Of a DNA stretch of 62,500 nucleotides, positions 7,923 to 16,223 are shown piece after piece (position 1 is the stretch's first letter; each line of letters begins with the position of its first letter). This stretch comes from Streptomyces sp. SID10853 (GTDB lineage Bacteria > Actinomycetota > Actinomycetes > Streptomycetales > Streptomycetaceae). A program made the translations under genes and the position numbers. The stretch spans positions 1-62,500 of the forward strand of contig NZ_JAAGLN010000009.1 in the NCBI RefSeq assembly GCF_010548145.1, in the 5' to 3' direction. Under the pieces are notes generated by a model. It made no database searches. It was not told the DNA's origin and was given only the letters and a program-made list of their open reading frames with translations.

Positions 7923-10877
7923 TCAGGCCGCCGTCAGCGGTGCCAGCAGCTCGCGTACCTCGTCGGCCTCAGGCGATTTGAGCTCATCGTAGATCGCCAG
8001 GGCCTCCAGCCAGCAGACCCGTGCCCGGCCCGACTGCCCTATGCCGGACAGGGCCCTGCCCAGCACGGTCAGGACGTTGCCACGCCGCCAGTTGCCACCG
8101 ATGCCGCGCAGGACGGTCAGTGCCGTCTCCGCCCCGGCCGCCGCCTCGGCGGGACGGCCCGCCGCGATGTCGACCTCGGCGAGCCGGAAGAGCGCCATGC
8201 CCTCCCAGAGCCGCTGCCGGCTGTCACGGAAGACCTCCAGCGCCTCCTGCAGCCGCTCCGAAGCGGCGGCGAGGTCACCGCTCTGGGTCAGCGCGACCCC
8301 CAGCGCGTAGCGCCCGTTGGCGCCCTTGAGGGCGTTGCCCATGCGGTCGTACGTCTCCGTGCCCTGCCGGGAGAGCGCCACGGCCTTGCTGACGTTCCCG
8401 GTGACGAGGTGGAGCCGCGAGAGGTTGCAGAGCGCGCTCGCCTCACCCGCCATGTCCTCGCATTCCCGGAACCCTTCGACGGCATCGGTGAGATGGGTCT
8501 TCCCCATGTCGTAGTCGCCCTCGTAGATGGCCATGATGCCGCGCAGGTTGGCCGCCCAGCACGCCGACAGCCGGTCCCCGGTCCGTACGGCGAGCCGGTC
8601 GGCCTCCTCGGCGTCCTGTCCCGCCAGGTCGAACCGGCCCGCGACATGGTGGACATAGGTCAGCGTGATCGCGGCCCGCCCCTCGGCGTGCTCGTCCTGC
8701 CCGGCGCGCGCCGCGTCCCGCAGCAGGTCCGCCGCGTAGCTGTACTCCTTGGAGTTGGCCCCCGACTCCGCCAGGTCCAGCGCCGCCCACAGCAGGTCCA
8801 CCGCCCGCCGCAGGGTGGCGGATCCGGTGGCCGACTGGCGGACGCACGCCAGCAGCGGCATCGCCTCCGCGTACAGCCAGTCCTGGGCGTCGTGCCGGTC
8901 GGCGAAGGCCAGGCCCTCGTACGTCGCCGGCTCCAGGTGGTCGACCAGCCGGTCGCCCGGACGCTCGATCGCGTACACCCGGGCCGCCGTCGCCAGATAG
9001 AAGTCGAGCAGCCGTGACAGGGCCAGCTCCCGCTCCACCGGCGGCTGTTCGTCGCGCTCGGCGCAGGAACGCGCGTAGAGCCTGACCAGGTCGTGGTAGC
9101 GGTACCTGCCCGGTGCGGCCGACTCCAGGAGCGAGGTGTCGACCAGCGACTCCAGGAGGTCCTCCGCCTCCCGGGCCGGCATGTTCAGTACGGCGGCGGC
9201 CGCGGCGAGCGAGAGGTCGGGGCCCTCCGCCAGGCCCAGCAGGCGGAACGCCCGCGCCTGCTGCGGCTCCAACTGCCCGTACCCCAGCTCGAAGGTGGCC
9301 TTCACCGCCAGGTCGCCCGCCTGGAGTTCGTCCAGGCGGCGCCGCTCGTCGGCGAGCTTCGCGGCCAGCACCGAGACCGTCCAGGTGCGCCGGGCCGCGA
9401 GGCGCGACGCCGCGATACGGATCGCCAGCGGCAGGAAGCCGCAGGCCGCCACCACGTCCAGGGACGCCTGGCGTTCGCTGCTGACCCGCTCCTCGCCGAC
9501 GATCTTCGTGAAGAGCTGGAGCGCCTCCTCGGGCGACATCACGTCCAGGTCCACCAGATGGGCACCCGCCAGATCGACCATCCGGGCCCGGCTGGTGACC
9601 AGGGCGGCCGATCCGGCCGTGCCGGGCAGCAGCGGGCGGATCTGCGCCGCATCGCGCGCGTTGTCGAGCAGGACCAGGACCCGGCGCCCGTCGAGCGCGG
9701 TCCGGTAGAGCGCGGCGCGCTCGTCGAGCGAGTCGGGGATGGCCGAGTCGGCCGTGCCGAGCGCGCGCAGGAACGCGCCGAGCACGGTCTCGGGCTCCGC
9801 GGCCCGCGACCCCGCCCCCTGGAGGTCCACATACAGCTGCCCGTCCGGGAAGTGCGGCCGCGCCGCGTGCGCCACATGCACGGCCAGCGTCGTCTTGCCC
9901 ACCCCGCCGATACCGGCGAGCGCGGACACGGCCATCACCGACGACTCGGCGGTGGCCAGCCGGTCGCCCAGCTCCCGTACGAAGGCGGCCCGCCCGGTGA
10001 AGTCCGGCACGGTGGCCGGGAGCTGGGCGGGGTGCGCGGCCGTCGGCACGGGCGGCGCCGACTCCTCGGCAGGGCGGGCCAGTTCCGCGTCCGCCCGGAG
10101 GATCCGCTGCTGGAGCGCGGCCAGTTCGGGCCTCGGGTCGACGCCCAGCTCGTCGGCGAGGAGCTTGCGGGTGTCGGCGTACACGGCGAGCGCCTCCGCC
10201 TGCCGCCCGCTGCGGTACAGCGCCAGCATCAGCAGCTCACGCAGCCGCTCCCGCAGCGGATGGGCCGCGGTCAGCGAGGTCAGCTCGGAGACCGCCTCCG
10301 CGTGGCAGCCGACGTCCAGGTCCATGTCGAGCCGCGACTCGGTCAGCTGGAGCCGCCACTCGTCCAGGGCGGCCCGCTGGGTCTCGGCGTACGGCCCGGG
10401 GACGTTCGCCAGCGGTTCGCCGTCCCACAGCCCCAGCGCCTCGTCGATCAGCGCGCGCGCCGTGGCGCGGTCGCCCGTGCCCGCCGCCTTCTCGGCGCCG
10501 GCGGCCAGTTGCTGCGCCCGGTGGAGGGCGACGGAGTCGGCCCGCACCCGGATCGCGTAGCCGCCCGACTCGCTGACCAGGACCCCGGGGTCCAGGACCT
10601 TGCGCAGCCTGGAGGCGTACGTCCGTACCGCGGCCAGCGCCTGGGAGGGCGGGTCGTCGCCCCAGATCGCGTCGATCAGCTCGCCCGCGGTGGCCGTGCG
10701 GCCGTCGCGGGTCAGCAGCGCGGCCAGCAGGGCGCGCTGCTGCGGTGATCCGGGCGGCAGCGCCGCACCGTCGCGCCAGGCACGTACGGGTCCGAGCACA
10801 CTGAACGTGAGTCCGTTCTCCCTGCCCTGCTGCGGAGTCCGCTGCCCCGGTACACGCGGCCCGCTGTCACGGTCCAT
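7923..10877 (-). CDS. afsR: AfsR, SARP-family global transcriptional regulator
   Basis: The product is 984 aa, close to the 993 aa of S. coelicolor AfsR. Order of domains: OmpR-type winged helix (FSVLGPVRAWRDG onward) and BTAD domain to about residue 270, a linker, an NB-ARC ATPase with Walker A GIGGVGKTTLAVH near residue 320 and hhhhD LVLLDNARDA near 400, then helical and TPR-like repeats to the end. AfsR binds promoters after phosphorylation by AfsK and activates afsS, linking signals to antibiotic production. The start at 10877 follows a purine-rich CAGGGGCAG; an in-frame ATG at 10940 is less likely. The AfsS-like gene downstream and an AfsK-like gene at the left edge support the identity. 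Confidence 0.9.
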   Translation of the reverse strand: MDRDSGPRVPGQRTPQQGRENGLTFSVLGPVRAWRDGAALPPGSPQQRALLAALLTRDGRTATAGELIDAIWGDDPPSQALAAVRTYASRLRKVLDPGVLVSESGGYAIRVRADSVALHRAQQLAAGAEKAAGTGDRATARALIDEALGLWDGEPLANVPGPYAETQRAALDEWRLQLTESRLDMDLDVGCHAEAVSELTSLTAAHPLRERLRELLMLALYRSGRQAEALAVYADTRKLLADELGVDPRPELAALQQRILRADAELARPAEESAPPVPTAAHPAQLPATVPDFTGRAAFVRELGDRLATAESSVMAVSALAGIGGVGKTTLAVHVAHAARPHFPDGQLYVDLQGAGSRAAEPETVLGAFLRALGTADSAIPDSLDERAALYRTALDGRRVLVLLDNARDAAQIRPLLPGTAGSAALVTSRARMVDLAGAHLVDLDVMSPEEALQLFTKIVGEERVSSERQASLDVVAACGFLPLAIRIAASRLAARRTWTVSVLAAKLADERRRLDELQAGDLAVKATFELGYGQLEPQQARAFRLLGLAEGPDLSLAAAAAVLNMPAREAEDLLESLVDTSLLESAAPGRYRYHDLVRLYARSCAERDEQPPVERELALSRLLDFYLATAARVYAIERPGDRLVDHLEPATYEGLAFADRHDAQDWLYAEAMPLLACVRQSATGSATLRRAVDLLWAALDLAESGANSKEYSYAADLLRDAARAGQDEHAEGRAAITLTYVHHVAGRFDLAGQDAEEADRLAVRTGDRLSACWAANLRGIMAIYEGDYDMGKTHLTDAVEGFRECEDMAGEASALCNLSRLHLVTGNVSKAVALSRQGTETYDRMGNALKGANGRYALGVALTQSGDLAAASERLQEALEVFRDSRQRLWEGMALFRLAEVDIAAGRPAEAAAGAETALTVLRGIGGNWRRGNVLTVLGRALSGIGQSGRARVCWLEALAIYDELKSPEADEVRELLAPLTAA

Positions 10878-11061
10878 AGCTGCCCCTGCCTCCTGCCGTG
10901 TCTGCGCTTCAGGCGGTTGTCCGGTCCGCACTGTCCGCACCCGTCCTCACCTGTCCGCTCGATCGCACGGGCCAGTTTGCCTTGTTCATGGCGAGTACGT
11001 CAGCTCTGGGGGTGGCTCTCCACAAGCTCTCCGCCAACCGGCGCGCCGGAGCGTTGCCGCG

Positions 11062-11107
11062 TCTTTCCGCGGGGAGGGCCGCAATCTTTCCGCAGGGAGA
11101 GCCGCAC
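11062..11107. repeat. 23-bp direct repeat, two copies
   Basis: TCTTTCCGCGGGGAGGGCCG (then CAA) at 11062-11084 is followed at once by TCTTTCCGCAGGGAGAGCCG (then CAC) at 11085-11107. Both lie between the divergent afsR and amidohydrolase starts, next to the palindrome at 11114. A repeated protein-binding site or a local duplication are both possible. Confidence 0.65.
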
Positions 11108-11113
11108 CGATAG

Positions 11114-11128
11114 CTGACGGTTCGTCAG
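11114..11128. promoter_or_regulatory. Palindromic operator CTGACG-GTT-CGTCAG upstream of amidohydrolase
   Basis: A perfect 6-bp inverted repeat with 3-base spacer ends 22 bases before the amidohydrolase ATG. It matches the site at 5189 in 13 of 15 positions, so one repressor probably controls both promoters. Confidence 0.65.
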
Positions 11129-11149
11129 ATCGGCGCTACGGTGGAGAGC

Positions 11150-12367
11150 ATGGAGACTTTCCCGAAGATCATCTCGGTGGACGACCACACCGTGGAACCT
11201 CCCCATGTCTGGCAGGACCGGCTCCCGTCCAAATACCGGGACGTCGGTCCGCGCATCGTCCGTGCCCCCCTCAAGTCCATGTCCTTCCTGGGCGGCAAGT
11301 TCGCCCCGGTGATGGGCGCCAAGGGCGATGAGGGGCCGATCGGCGACTGGTGGATCTACGAGGACCTGCACCGGCCGCTGACCCGCCTGGACACGTCGGT
11401 CGGCTACGACAGGGACGACATCAAACTCGAAGTCATCACCTACGAACAGATGCGGCCCGGCTCCTTCTCGGTGCCCGACCGCCTCGCCGACATGGACATC
11501 AACCACGTCCAGTCCGCACTCTGCTTCCCGACCTTCCCGCGGTTCTGCGGCCAGACCTTCACCGAGGCGTCCGACCGCGAACTGGGGCTGCTGAGCGTCC
11601 GCGCGTACAACGACTGGATGGTGGAGGAGTGGTGCGGCCCCGAGGCGCGTGGCCGCCTCATCCCGCTGCCCATCATCCCGCTGTGGGACGCGCAGCTCGC
11701 GGCGGACGAGGTCAGGCGCAACGCCGCGCGCGGGGTCCGCGCGGTCGCCTTCTCGGAGATACCCCCGCACCTCGGGCTGCCGTCCATCCACACCGACGAG
11801 TGGGACCCGTTCCTCGCCGCCTGCGACGAGACCGGCACGGTCATCGGGATGCACATCGGCTCGTCGTCGAAGATGCCGTCCACATCGGCCGACGCACCGC
11901 CGGCGGTCGGCTCCACGATCACCTTCGCCAACTGCTGCTACTCGATGGTCGACTGGCTGATGAGCGGCAAGTTCGAGCGCTTCCCGAACCTGAAGATCAT
12001 GTACGCGGAGGGCCAGATCGGCTGGATCCCGTACATCCTGGAACGCGCGGACGTGGTCTGGGAGGAGAACCGCGGCTGGGGCGGGGTGGCGGACAAGGTA
12101 CTCAGGCCGCCGTCCGAGCTGTTCACCGAGCACGTCTACGGCTGCTTCTTCGACGACGCCTTCGGGCTGAAGAACCTCGACTCGATCGGGGTGGGGAACG
12201 TGCTGTACGAGACGGACTACCCGCACTCCGACTCCACCTGGCCCAAGTCCCGTGAGGTCGGCGAGTCCCAGATGGGGCACCTGGCACCCGACGTGGTGGA
12301 CCGCATCGTGCGCGGCAACGCGATCGAGCTGCTCGGCCTGACGCCGGACGGCCTCTGGGCGGGGTGA
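11150..12367 (+). CDS. Amidohydrolase family 2 (ACMSD-like metal-dependent hydrolase)
   Basis: The product is 405 aa. The TIM-barrel amidohydrolase-2 features are seen: SVDDHTVEPPHVW at the N-terminus in place of the usual DxHxxE/P metal site, the internal HIG segment (MHIGSSSKMPS), and YETDYPHSDSTWP near the C-terminus, which carries the conserved metal or catalytic Asp and His. Such proteins decarboxylate or hydrolyse ring-cleavage products and are common in CoA-ester and aromatic catabolic clusters. ATG 11150 with GTGGAG just before it is preferred to the in-frame GTG at 11141. The shared operator motif ties it to the ligase/thiolase module 6 kb away. Confidence 0.85.
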   Translation: METFPKIISVDDHTVEPPHVWQDRLPSKYRDVGPRIVRAPLKSMSFLGGKFAPVMGAKGDEGPIGDWWIYEDLHRPLTRLDTSVGYDRDDIKLEVITYEQMRPGSFSVPDRLADMDINHVQSALCFPTFPRFCGQTFTEASDRELGLLSVRAYNDWMVEEWCGPEARGRLIPLPIIPLWDAQLAADEVRRNAARGVRAVAFSEIPPHLGLPSIHTDEWDPFLAACDETGTVIGMHIGSSSKMPSTSADAPPAVGSTITFANCCYSMVDWLMSGKFERFPNLKIMYAEGQIGWIPYILERADVVWEENRGWGGVADKVLRPPSELFTEHVYGCFFDDAFGLKNLDSIGVGNVLYETDYPHSDSTWPKSREVGESQMGHLAPDVVDRIVRGNAIELLGLTPDGLWAG

Positions 12368-12452
12368 CCCGGCCCGCTCGTCGCCACCGCGATGTGCGAG
12401 GTCATGTTATTTGTTGCCACTTTTCGCAGGGCGCACAGGAGGAGTCCCACCC

Positions 12453-13196
12453 ATGGCACGGGTCTTTCCCGAAGGGCAGCTCGTCTACGGGATGCAACTG
12501 CCCATCCAGTCCCAGAGCACCATCTACGCGGAGGCGTGGGAGGCCGCCGCCACCCCGTACGACCTGGCGGAGATCGCCCGCACCGCCGACCGCACCGGCT
12601 TCGCCTACATCGCCGGCTGCGACCACGTGGCCATCCCGCGGCGGCTCGCCGAGGCCATGGGCACCGTCTGGTACGACCCGGTCGCCACCCTCGGCTTCCT
12701 GGCCGGGGTCACCCAGCGGGTACGGCTGATGAGCCATGTCGCCGTCCTCGGGCTGCGGCACCCGCTGCTCACCGCCAAGCAGTACGCCACCCTGGACCAC
12801 CTCAGCGGCGGCCGGCTGATCCTCGGGGTCGGGGCCGGGCACGTACCGGAGGAGTTCGAGGCCGTCGGGGCCGACTTCCCGGGGCGCGGATCCGTACTGA
12901 ACGAGTCCATCGACGCGCTCCGGGCCGCGCTCGGACCCGCCGAATACCCCGAACACCACGGCGCGCTCTACGACTTCGACGGCCTCGCCCAGCTCCTGCT
13001 ACCGCACGTGGAAGCGGGCCGGATACGACCGCTGCCGCTCCCGGTCCTGGTCCAGCTCCTGCTGGGTCCGATGATCACCCACATCCTCACGCGACCGGCC
13101 ATCGAACCCATCCGGAGCCTTGACCTCCCGCCCGTGAACGAGCTCTGCGAACTCTTCGCCGAGGCATATGTGCGCGCGGTCGGACAGCCGGAATAA
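12453..13196 (+). CDS. Chimeric protein: truncated LLM (luciferase-like) oxidoreductase fused to TetR C-terminal domain
   Basis: The product is 247 aa from ATG 12453, with AGGAGGAG upstream. Residues 1-177 are the N-terminal two-thirds of an LLM-class, F420-dependent-type oxidoreductase (GMQLPIQ, YIAGCDHVAIP, QRVRLMSHV, LDHLSGGRLILGVGAG, YPEHHGALYDFDG). At about base 12984 the sequence changes to a 70-residue segment typical of the ligand-binding end of TetR repressors (LPHVEAGRIRPLPLPVLVQ, LLLGPMITHILT, CELFAEAYVRAVG). The oxidoreductase C-terminus and the TetR helix-turn-helix are both missing. The likely origin is an in-frame deletion joining two formerly adjacent genes. It is probably inactive as an enzyme and cannot bind DNA as a TetR protein. 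Confidence 0.68.
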   Translation: MARVFPEGQLVYGMQLPIQSQSTIYAEAWEAAATPYDLAEIARTADRTGFAYIAGCDHVAIPRRLAEAMGTVWYDPVATLGFLAGVTQRVRLMSHVAVLGLRHPLLTAKQYATLDHLSGGRLILGVGAGHVPEEFEAVGADFPGRGSVLNESIDALRAALGPAEYPEHHGALYDFDGLAQLLLPHVEAGRIRPLPLPVLVQLLLGPMITHILTRPAIEPIRSLDLPPVNELCELFAEAYVRAVGQPE

Positions 13197-13434
13197 CGGG
13201 GACGCCCGCTGTCGCGTCCGCGTCCGCGCCCGGCAAGCGACTCGTGGAATCCGCTCGCCAGCTCCGGGCCGCTGGTCGCGGGTCGCGGGTCCGGCAAGCG
13301 GGTCGCGATCATGCTTCCCTCGTGTTACGGAAGTGTCCCGTTGCGGCCCGCCTGCAACCGCCGCAGGCCCCCTCTGCCTCCATGAACGAGAAGGGCCCGC
13401 GACCGAGTGGGCCGGTGTCCGATACGGAGAAGCA

Positions 13435-14148
13435 ATGCGCAGCAACAAGAGGCTCTCGGCTCTCGCCCTCGTCGTCGTGGCCGCCGGACTGTCCCTGACG
13501 GCCTGCGACCCCAACTCCACCGCCTCCGGACCGGCGCCGTCGTCCGACAGCGCCGGTACGGCCGCGTCAGCCGGTTCCTCCAGCGCGACGTCCGCGCCGA
13601 GCGCCGCGAGCGGCCAGGACGGCTCCTCCGGCAGCGGCTCAAGGACCAGCTCAAGCAACGGCTCCAGCGCGAGCGGCGGCTCTGGGAACGCGAGTTCCGG
13701 TTCCGGCTCCTCCCATTCCGGTTCGGCGTCCGGCAGCACCTGCAAGACCGCGAACCTCGCCATCACGACCCAGCACGGCATTTCCGGGGAGGGCCAGGAA
13801 GTGGTCAACTTCAGGAACAACGCCTCCACCTCCTGCACGATGCAGGGCTACGCGGGCGTCGACCTCAGGGGCAAGGGCGACACGGACGGCGTCAGCGCGA
13901 CCCGCGGCGGCTCCAGCGAGCGGCCCCTCGTCACGCTGGGTCCCGGCGATTCGACCCAGTTCGTCGTGAACTACCCGGTCAACAAGACCGGTGGCAGCGG
14001 CTACACATTCACCACCATGACCATCACGCCGCCCGACGAGACGCACTCCAAGCAGGTGAGCACGTCCATCAACATCGGCGTCGGCAACCCCGACTCGGAC
14101 TCCAAGTCCCCCGGCATCGTCATCTACGCGGTCGGCACCGGCAAGTAG
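13435..14148 (+). CDS. DUF4232-type secreted lipoprotein
   Basis: The product is 237 aa. Signal peptide MRSNKRLSALALVVVAAGLS ends in the lipobox LTAC, so the mature protein should be lipid-anchored at Cys24. Residues 26-100 are a Ser/Gly/Ala low-complexity linker, then a compact C-terminal domain starts at CKTANLAIT and contains a second Cys (SCTMQGYAGVDL), the pattern of DUF4232. Function of the family is unknown; it is very common in Streptomyces. GGAGA lies four bases before the start. Confidence 0.85.
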   Translation: MRSNKRLSALALVVVAAGLSLTACDPNSTASGPAPSSDSAGTAASAGSSSATSAPSAASGQDGSSGSGSRTSSSNGSSASGGSGNASSGSGSSHSGSASGSTCKTANLAITTQHGISGEGQEVVNFRNNASTSCTMQGYAGVDLRGKGDTDGVSATRGGSSERPLVTLGPGDSTQFVVNYPVNKTGGSGYTFTTMTITPPDETHSKQVSTSINIGVGNPDSDSKSPGIVIYAVGTGK

Positions 14149-14157
14149 ACCCAGCCT

Positions 14158-14181
14158 GCCCTCCTGGCCATGCGGGAGGGC
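14158..14181 (+). terminator. Hairpin after the DUF4232 lipoprotein gene
   Basis: GCCCTCC (14158-14164) pairs with GGAGGGC (14175-14181) over a 10-base loop, 10 bases after the stop codon. No T-run. Confidence 0.5.
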
Positions 14182-14248
14182 GTACGCACACAGCGCCGGC
14201 GGCCGAGGACGATCCCCCGCCGGCGCCGAACGAAGAGGGGCGCGAGCA

Positions 14249-15331
14249 GTGACGCGGGAGAAGGGCCGGGCGGCAGCACCGGACGGAACGGACCATCCGG
14301 AGGCCCCCGGAAAGCCGGGATCTCCAGGAGGAGCAGCGGGAACCCAGGAGGGGCCTCGGCCCCCACGCAGAATCACCGCAGCCACCCTGGATCTCTTCCG
14401 CGGCAACTGGCGTGGCCTGTACGGCTTCTCCTTCGGCGTCACCCTGTTCGCCGCACTCGTGGGCGCGGCCCTGGTGGCGGCGGCCTTCGCCCTCTCCTGG
14501 CACAACTTCGCCGTCACCTGGAAGCAGGCACGCGACGAAATAGCGTACGAGGACCCGCCCTTCGGCTACTTCGCGGAGCAGTACACCTCCATCGTTCTGC
14601 GCAGCCTCCCCTTCATGGGGCTGCTGCTGGTCTTCGCCGTCCTGGTGCTCGCCGTGCTGCTCGTCGCGAACGCCGTGGCCGTCCGCGACACGGCGGCGGG
14701 CGGCCCCGCCCTGCGCCCCGGTGATCTGTGGCGGCGCAGCCGCCCGTACATCTGGCGCGGCTTCCGCGTCCAGCTGCTGACGCTCGTGTGCGTGGCGCCC
14801 CTGGCGCTGCTGGCCTATCTCGTGGCGGCGTTCTTCCGGAGCGGGGGCATGATGGGCATCGAGATCCCGCGACTCGACTACTGGAGCAGTACGCCCTACC
14901 GGCTGCTGGGCAACAGCATGACGTCCCTCGTCATCGCCGCCGGGGTCTTCGTATGGCTCCGTCTGAACCTCGCCACCGCCGCCGCGGTGAACGACGCGCC
15001 CACCGCGCGGGCCGCCCTGGCCCGGTCCTGGAAACTGACCCGCGGCGCGCGACGGTGGCGGGCGTTGTCCGTCTGCGTGCTGCTCGCGGCCGTCGTCACC
15101 GCCGCGTTCGCCCTCCTGTCCCACGCGGCCGGGCCCGTCGCGCATACGGTCGGCCTCGCCGTGCTGTGGCTCACGCACGACAACCCCTACGCCGCGGGCG
15201 CCGTGATGGAGGTCGTCCCGACCGCGGTGGGCCTGCTGGTCCTGGCAGCGCTGGTCGTACCCCCGGTCGCCACAGCGCACGCGCTCCTGCGCACGGAGCT
15301 GCGACCGGCGGCGGATCCGGCCGGGCACTGA
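14249..15331 (+). CDS. Multi-pass membrane protein, function unknown
   Basis: The product is 360 aa with a Pro/Gly-rich cytoplasmic N-terminus of about 45 residues and six predicted hydrophobic spans (near residues 55-80, 118-145, 170-192, 220-245, 275-300 and 318-345). A loop with two conserved-looking Trp/Arg clusters (WRRSRPYIWRGFR, SWKLTRGARRWRAL) recalls the glycerophosphoryl diester phosphodiesterase membrane-domain/DUF975 type of protein, but no enzyme motif is seen. GTG 14249 follows GAGGGG at a good distance. Confidence 0.75.
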   Translation: MTREKGRAAAPDGTDHPEAPGKPGSPGGAAGTQEGPRPPRRITAATLDLFRGNWRGLYGFSFGVTLFAALVGAALVAAAFALSWHNFAVTWKQARDEIAYEDPPFGYFAEQYTSIVLRSLPFMGLLLVFAVLVLAVLLVANAVAVRDTAAGGPALRPGDLWRRSRPYIWRGFRVQLLTLVCVAPLALLAYLVAAFFRSGGMMGIEIPRLDYWSSTPYRLLGNSMTSLVIAAGVFVWLRLNLATAAAVNDAPTARAALARSWKLTRGARRWRALSVCVLLAAVVTAAFALLSHAAGPVAHTVGLAVLWLTHDNPYAAGAVMEVVPTAVGLLVLAALVVPPVATAHALLRTELRPAADPAGH

Positions 15332-15343
15332 GGCCCGCAGCCC

Positions 15344-15772
15344 TCACGCGTCACGTCCGCCGCCCCCGTCCGGCCCCAGCACGGCCCAGACGACCTTGCC
15401 GGGCCCGACGCGCTCGCCGAAACCCCAGGTGTCGGCCAGCGCGTCCACCAGGAACAGGCCACGGCCGCCGTCCGCCTCCTGGTCGGGTGCGGCCATGCGG
15501 GGAGGTACGGGCGACGCGTCGTGCACCTCGATACGGAGGCCGCGGCCGTCCCCGTCCAGCAGGAACCGGGTCTCGATCTCGCGCCCCGGCGAGACCACGG
15601 CATGCCGCCCGGCGTTGGTCAGCAGCTCCGAGAGAACCACCGCCGCCGGGCCCATGAGGGCGGCAAGGCCCCAACTCTCCAGTGCTGTACGGAGTTCCGC
15701 GCGGGCCCGCGCCACACAGGCGGGGTGGCGGCTCCACCGCCGCACGACGGCGTCCTTGACGATCCGCTCCAT
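15344..15772 (-). CDS. Anti-sigma-factor-type histidine-kinase-like ATPase (HATPase_c)
   Basis: The product is 142 aa with only the GHKL ATPase domain: N-box VLSELLTNAGRHA near residue 45 and G-box DGGRGLFLVDALAD near 100. Proteins like this act as serine kinases or anti-sigma factors, and in Streptomyces are often encoded next to XRE/DUF397 pairs, as here. The ATG at 15772 overlaps the stop of the upstream 92-aa gene by one base (TGATG), so the two are translationally coupled; the start is supported by that overlap more than by its weak GGTGGTG. Confidence 0.85.
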   Translation of the reverse strand: MERIVKDAVVRRWSRHPACVARARAELRTALESWGLAALMGPAAVVLSELLTNAGRHAVVSPGREIETRFLLDGDGRGLRIEVHDASPVPPRMAAPDQEADGGRGLFLVDALADTWGFGERVGPGKVVWAVLGPDGGGGRDA

Positions 15773-16050
15773 CAGCGCACCACCACACCGTGCAGCGGGC
15801 AGCGCGGCCCGACATCGACACCGTGCAGGTCGAACCAGGCGATCCGGCTGTGCTCCAGACGCTCGTAGGCCAGCGCCGAGAACGAGCCCAGATGCGGGCG
15901 GAGTTGGTGCCCGAGCGGCAGATACGCACGGCATACGAGCAGACGGCGCCGCCGGACCACGAGCGGGGGTGGCGGCCCGGTCCGCCGCCTCGCCGACCGA
16001 TTCACGAATCGGGCCACCGGTCCGGCGAAACGGGCAATAAACTTCAGCAT
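15772..16050 (-). CDS. Small basic protein of unknown function, coupled to the ATPase
   Basis: The product is 92 aa, beginning MLKFIARFAGPVARFVNRSA, a possible amphipathic or membrane-associated helix with Arg/Lys on one side, followed by an Arg/Pro-rich stretch and a C-terminal half with several His and Tyr. AGGAG lies 7 bases before ATG 16050. It reads directly into the ATPase gene (TGATG overlap) and is divergent from the XRE regulator. I do not recognise a family; operon position suggests a partner of the ATPase. Confidence 0.65.
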   Translation of the reverse strand: MLKFIARFAGPVARFVNRSARRRTGPPPPLVVRRRRLLVCRAYLPLGHQLRPHLGSFSALAYERLEHSRIAWFDLHGVDVGPRCPLHGVVVR

Positions 16051-16129
16051 GTCGACGCTCCTGGGTAGGCGTTGGCCACGCCCCCGGACTGTTGCTGCGG
16101 TCGCGGGGGTCTCGTGCGCTCCTGTCGCA

Positions 16130-16149
16130 CTGTGACGAATAACTCACAG
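16130..16149. promoter_or_regulatory. Inverted repeat in the divergent promoter of the XRE locus
   Basis: CTGTGA (16130-16135) and TCACAG (16144-16149) flank CGAATAAC, an AT-rich island in the region between 16050 and 16224. It is a good candidate site for the XRE regulator encoded next to it. Confidence 0.5.
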
Positions 16150-16223
16150 CCTGTGCCTTGCGTCGCTACGCTTCTAGGGGTTTCGCCCTGACAACAGGCA
16201 ATTCAAGTGGAGGAGTTGGGCTC

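Noticed and set aside
9093..10748. 551-codon open frame antisense to afsR
   Set aside because: Composition is typical of a shadow frame and it has no motif; afsR on the other strand is unambiguous.
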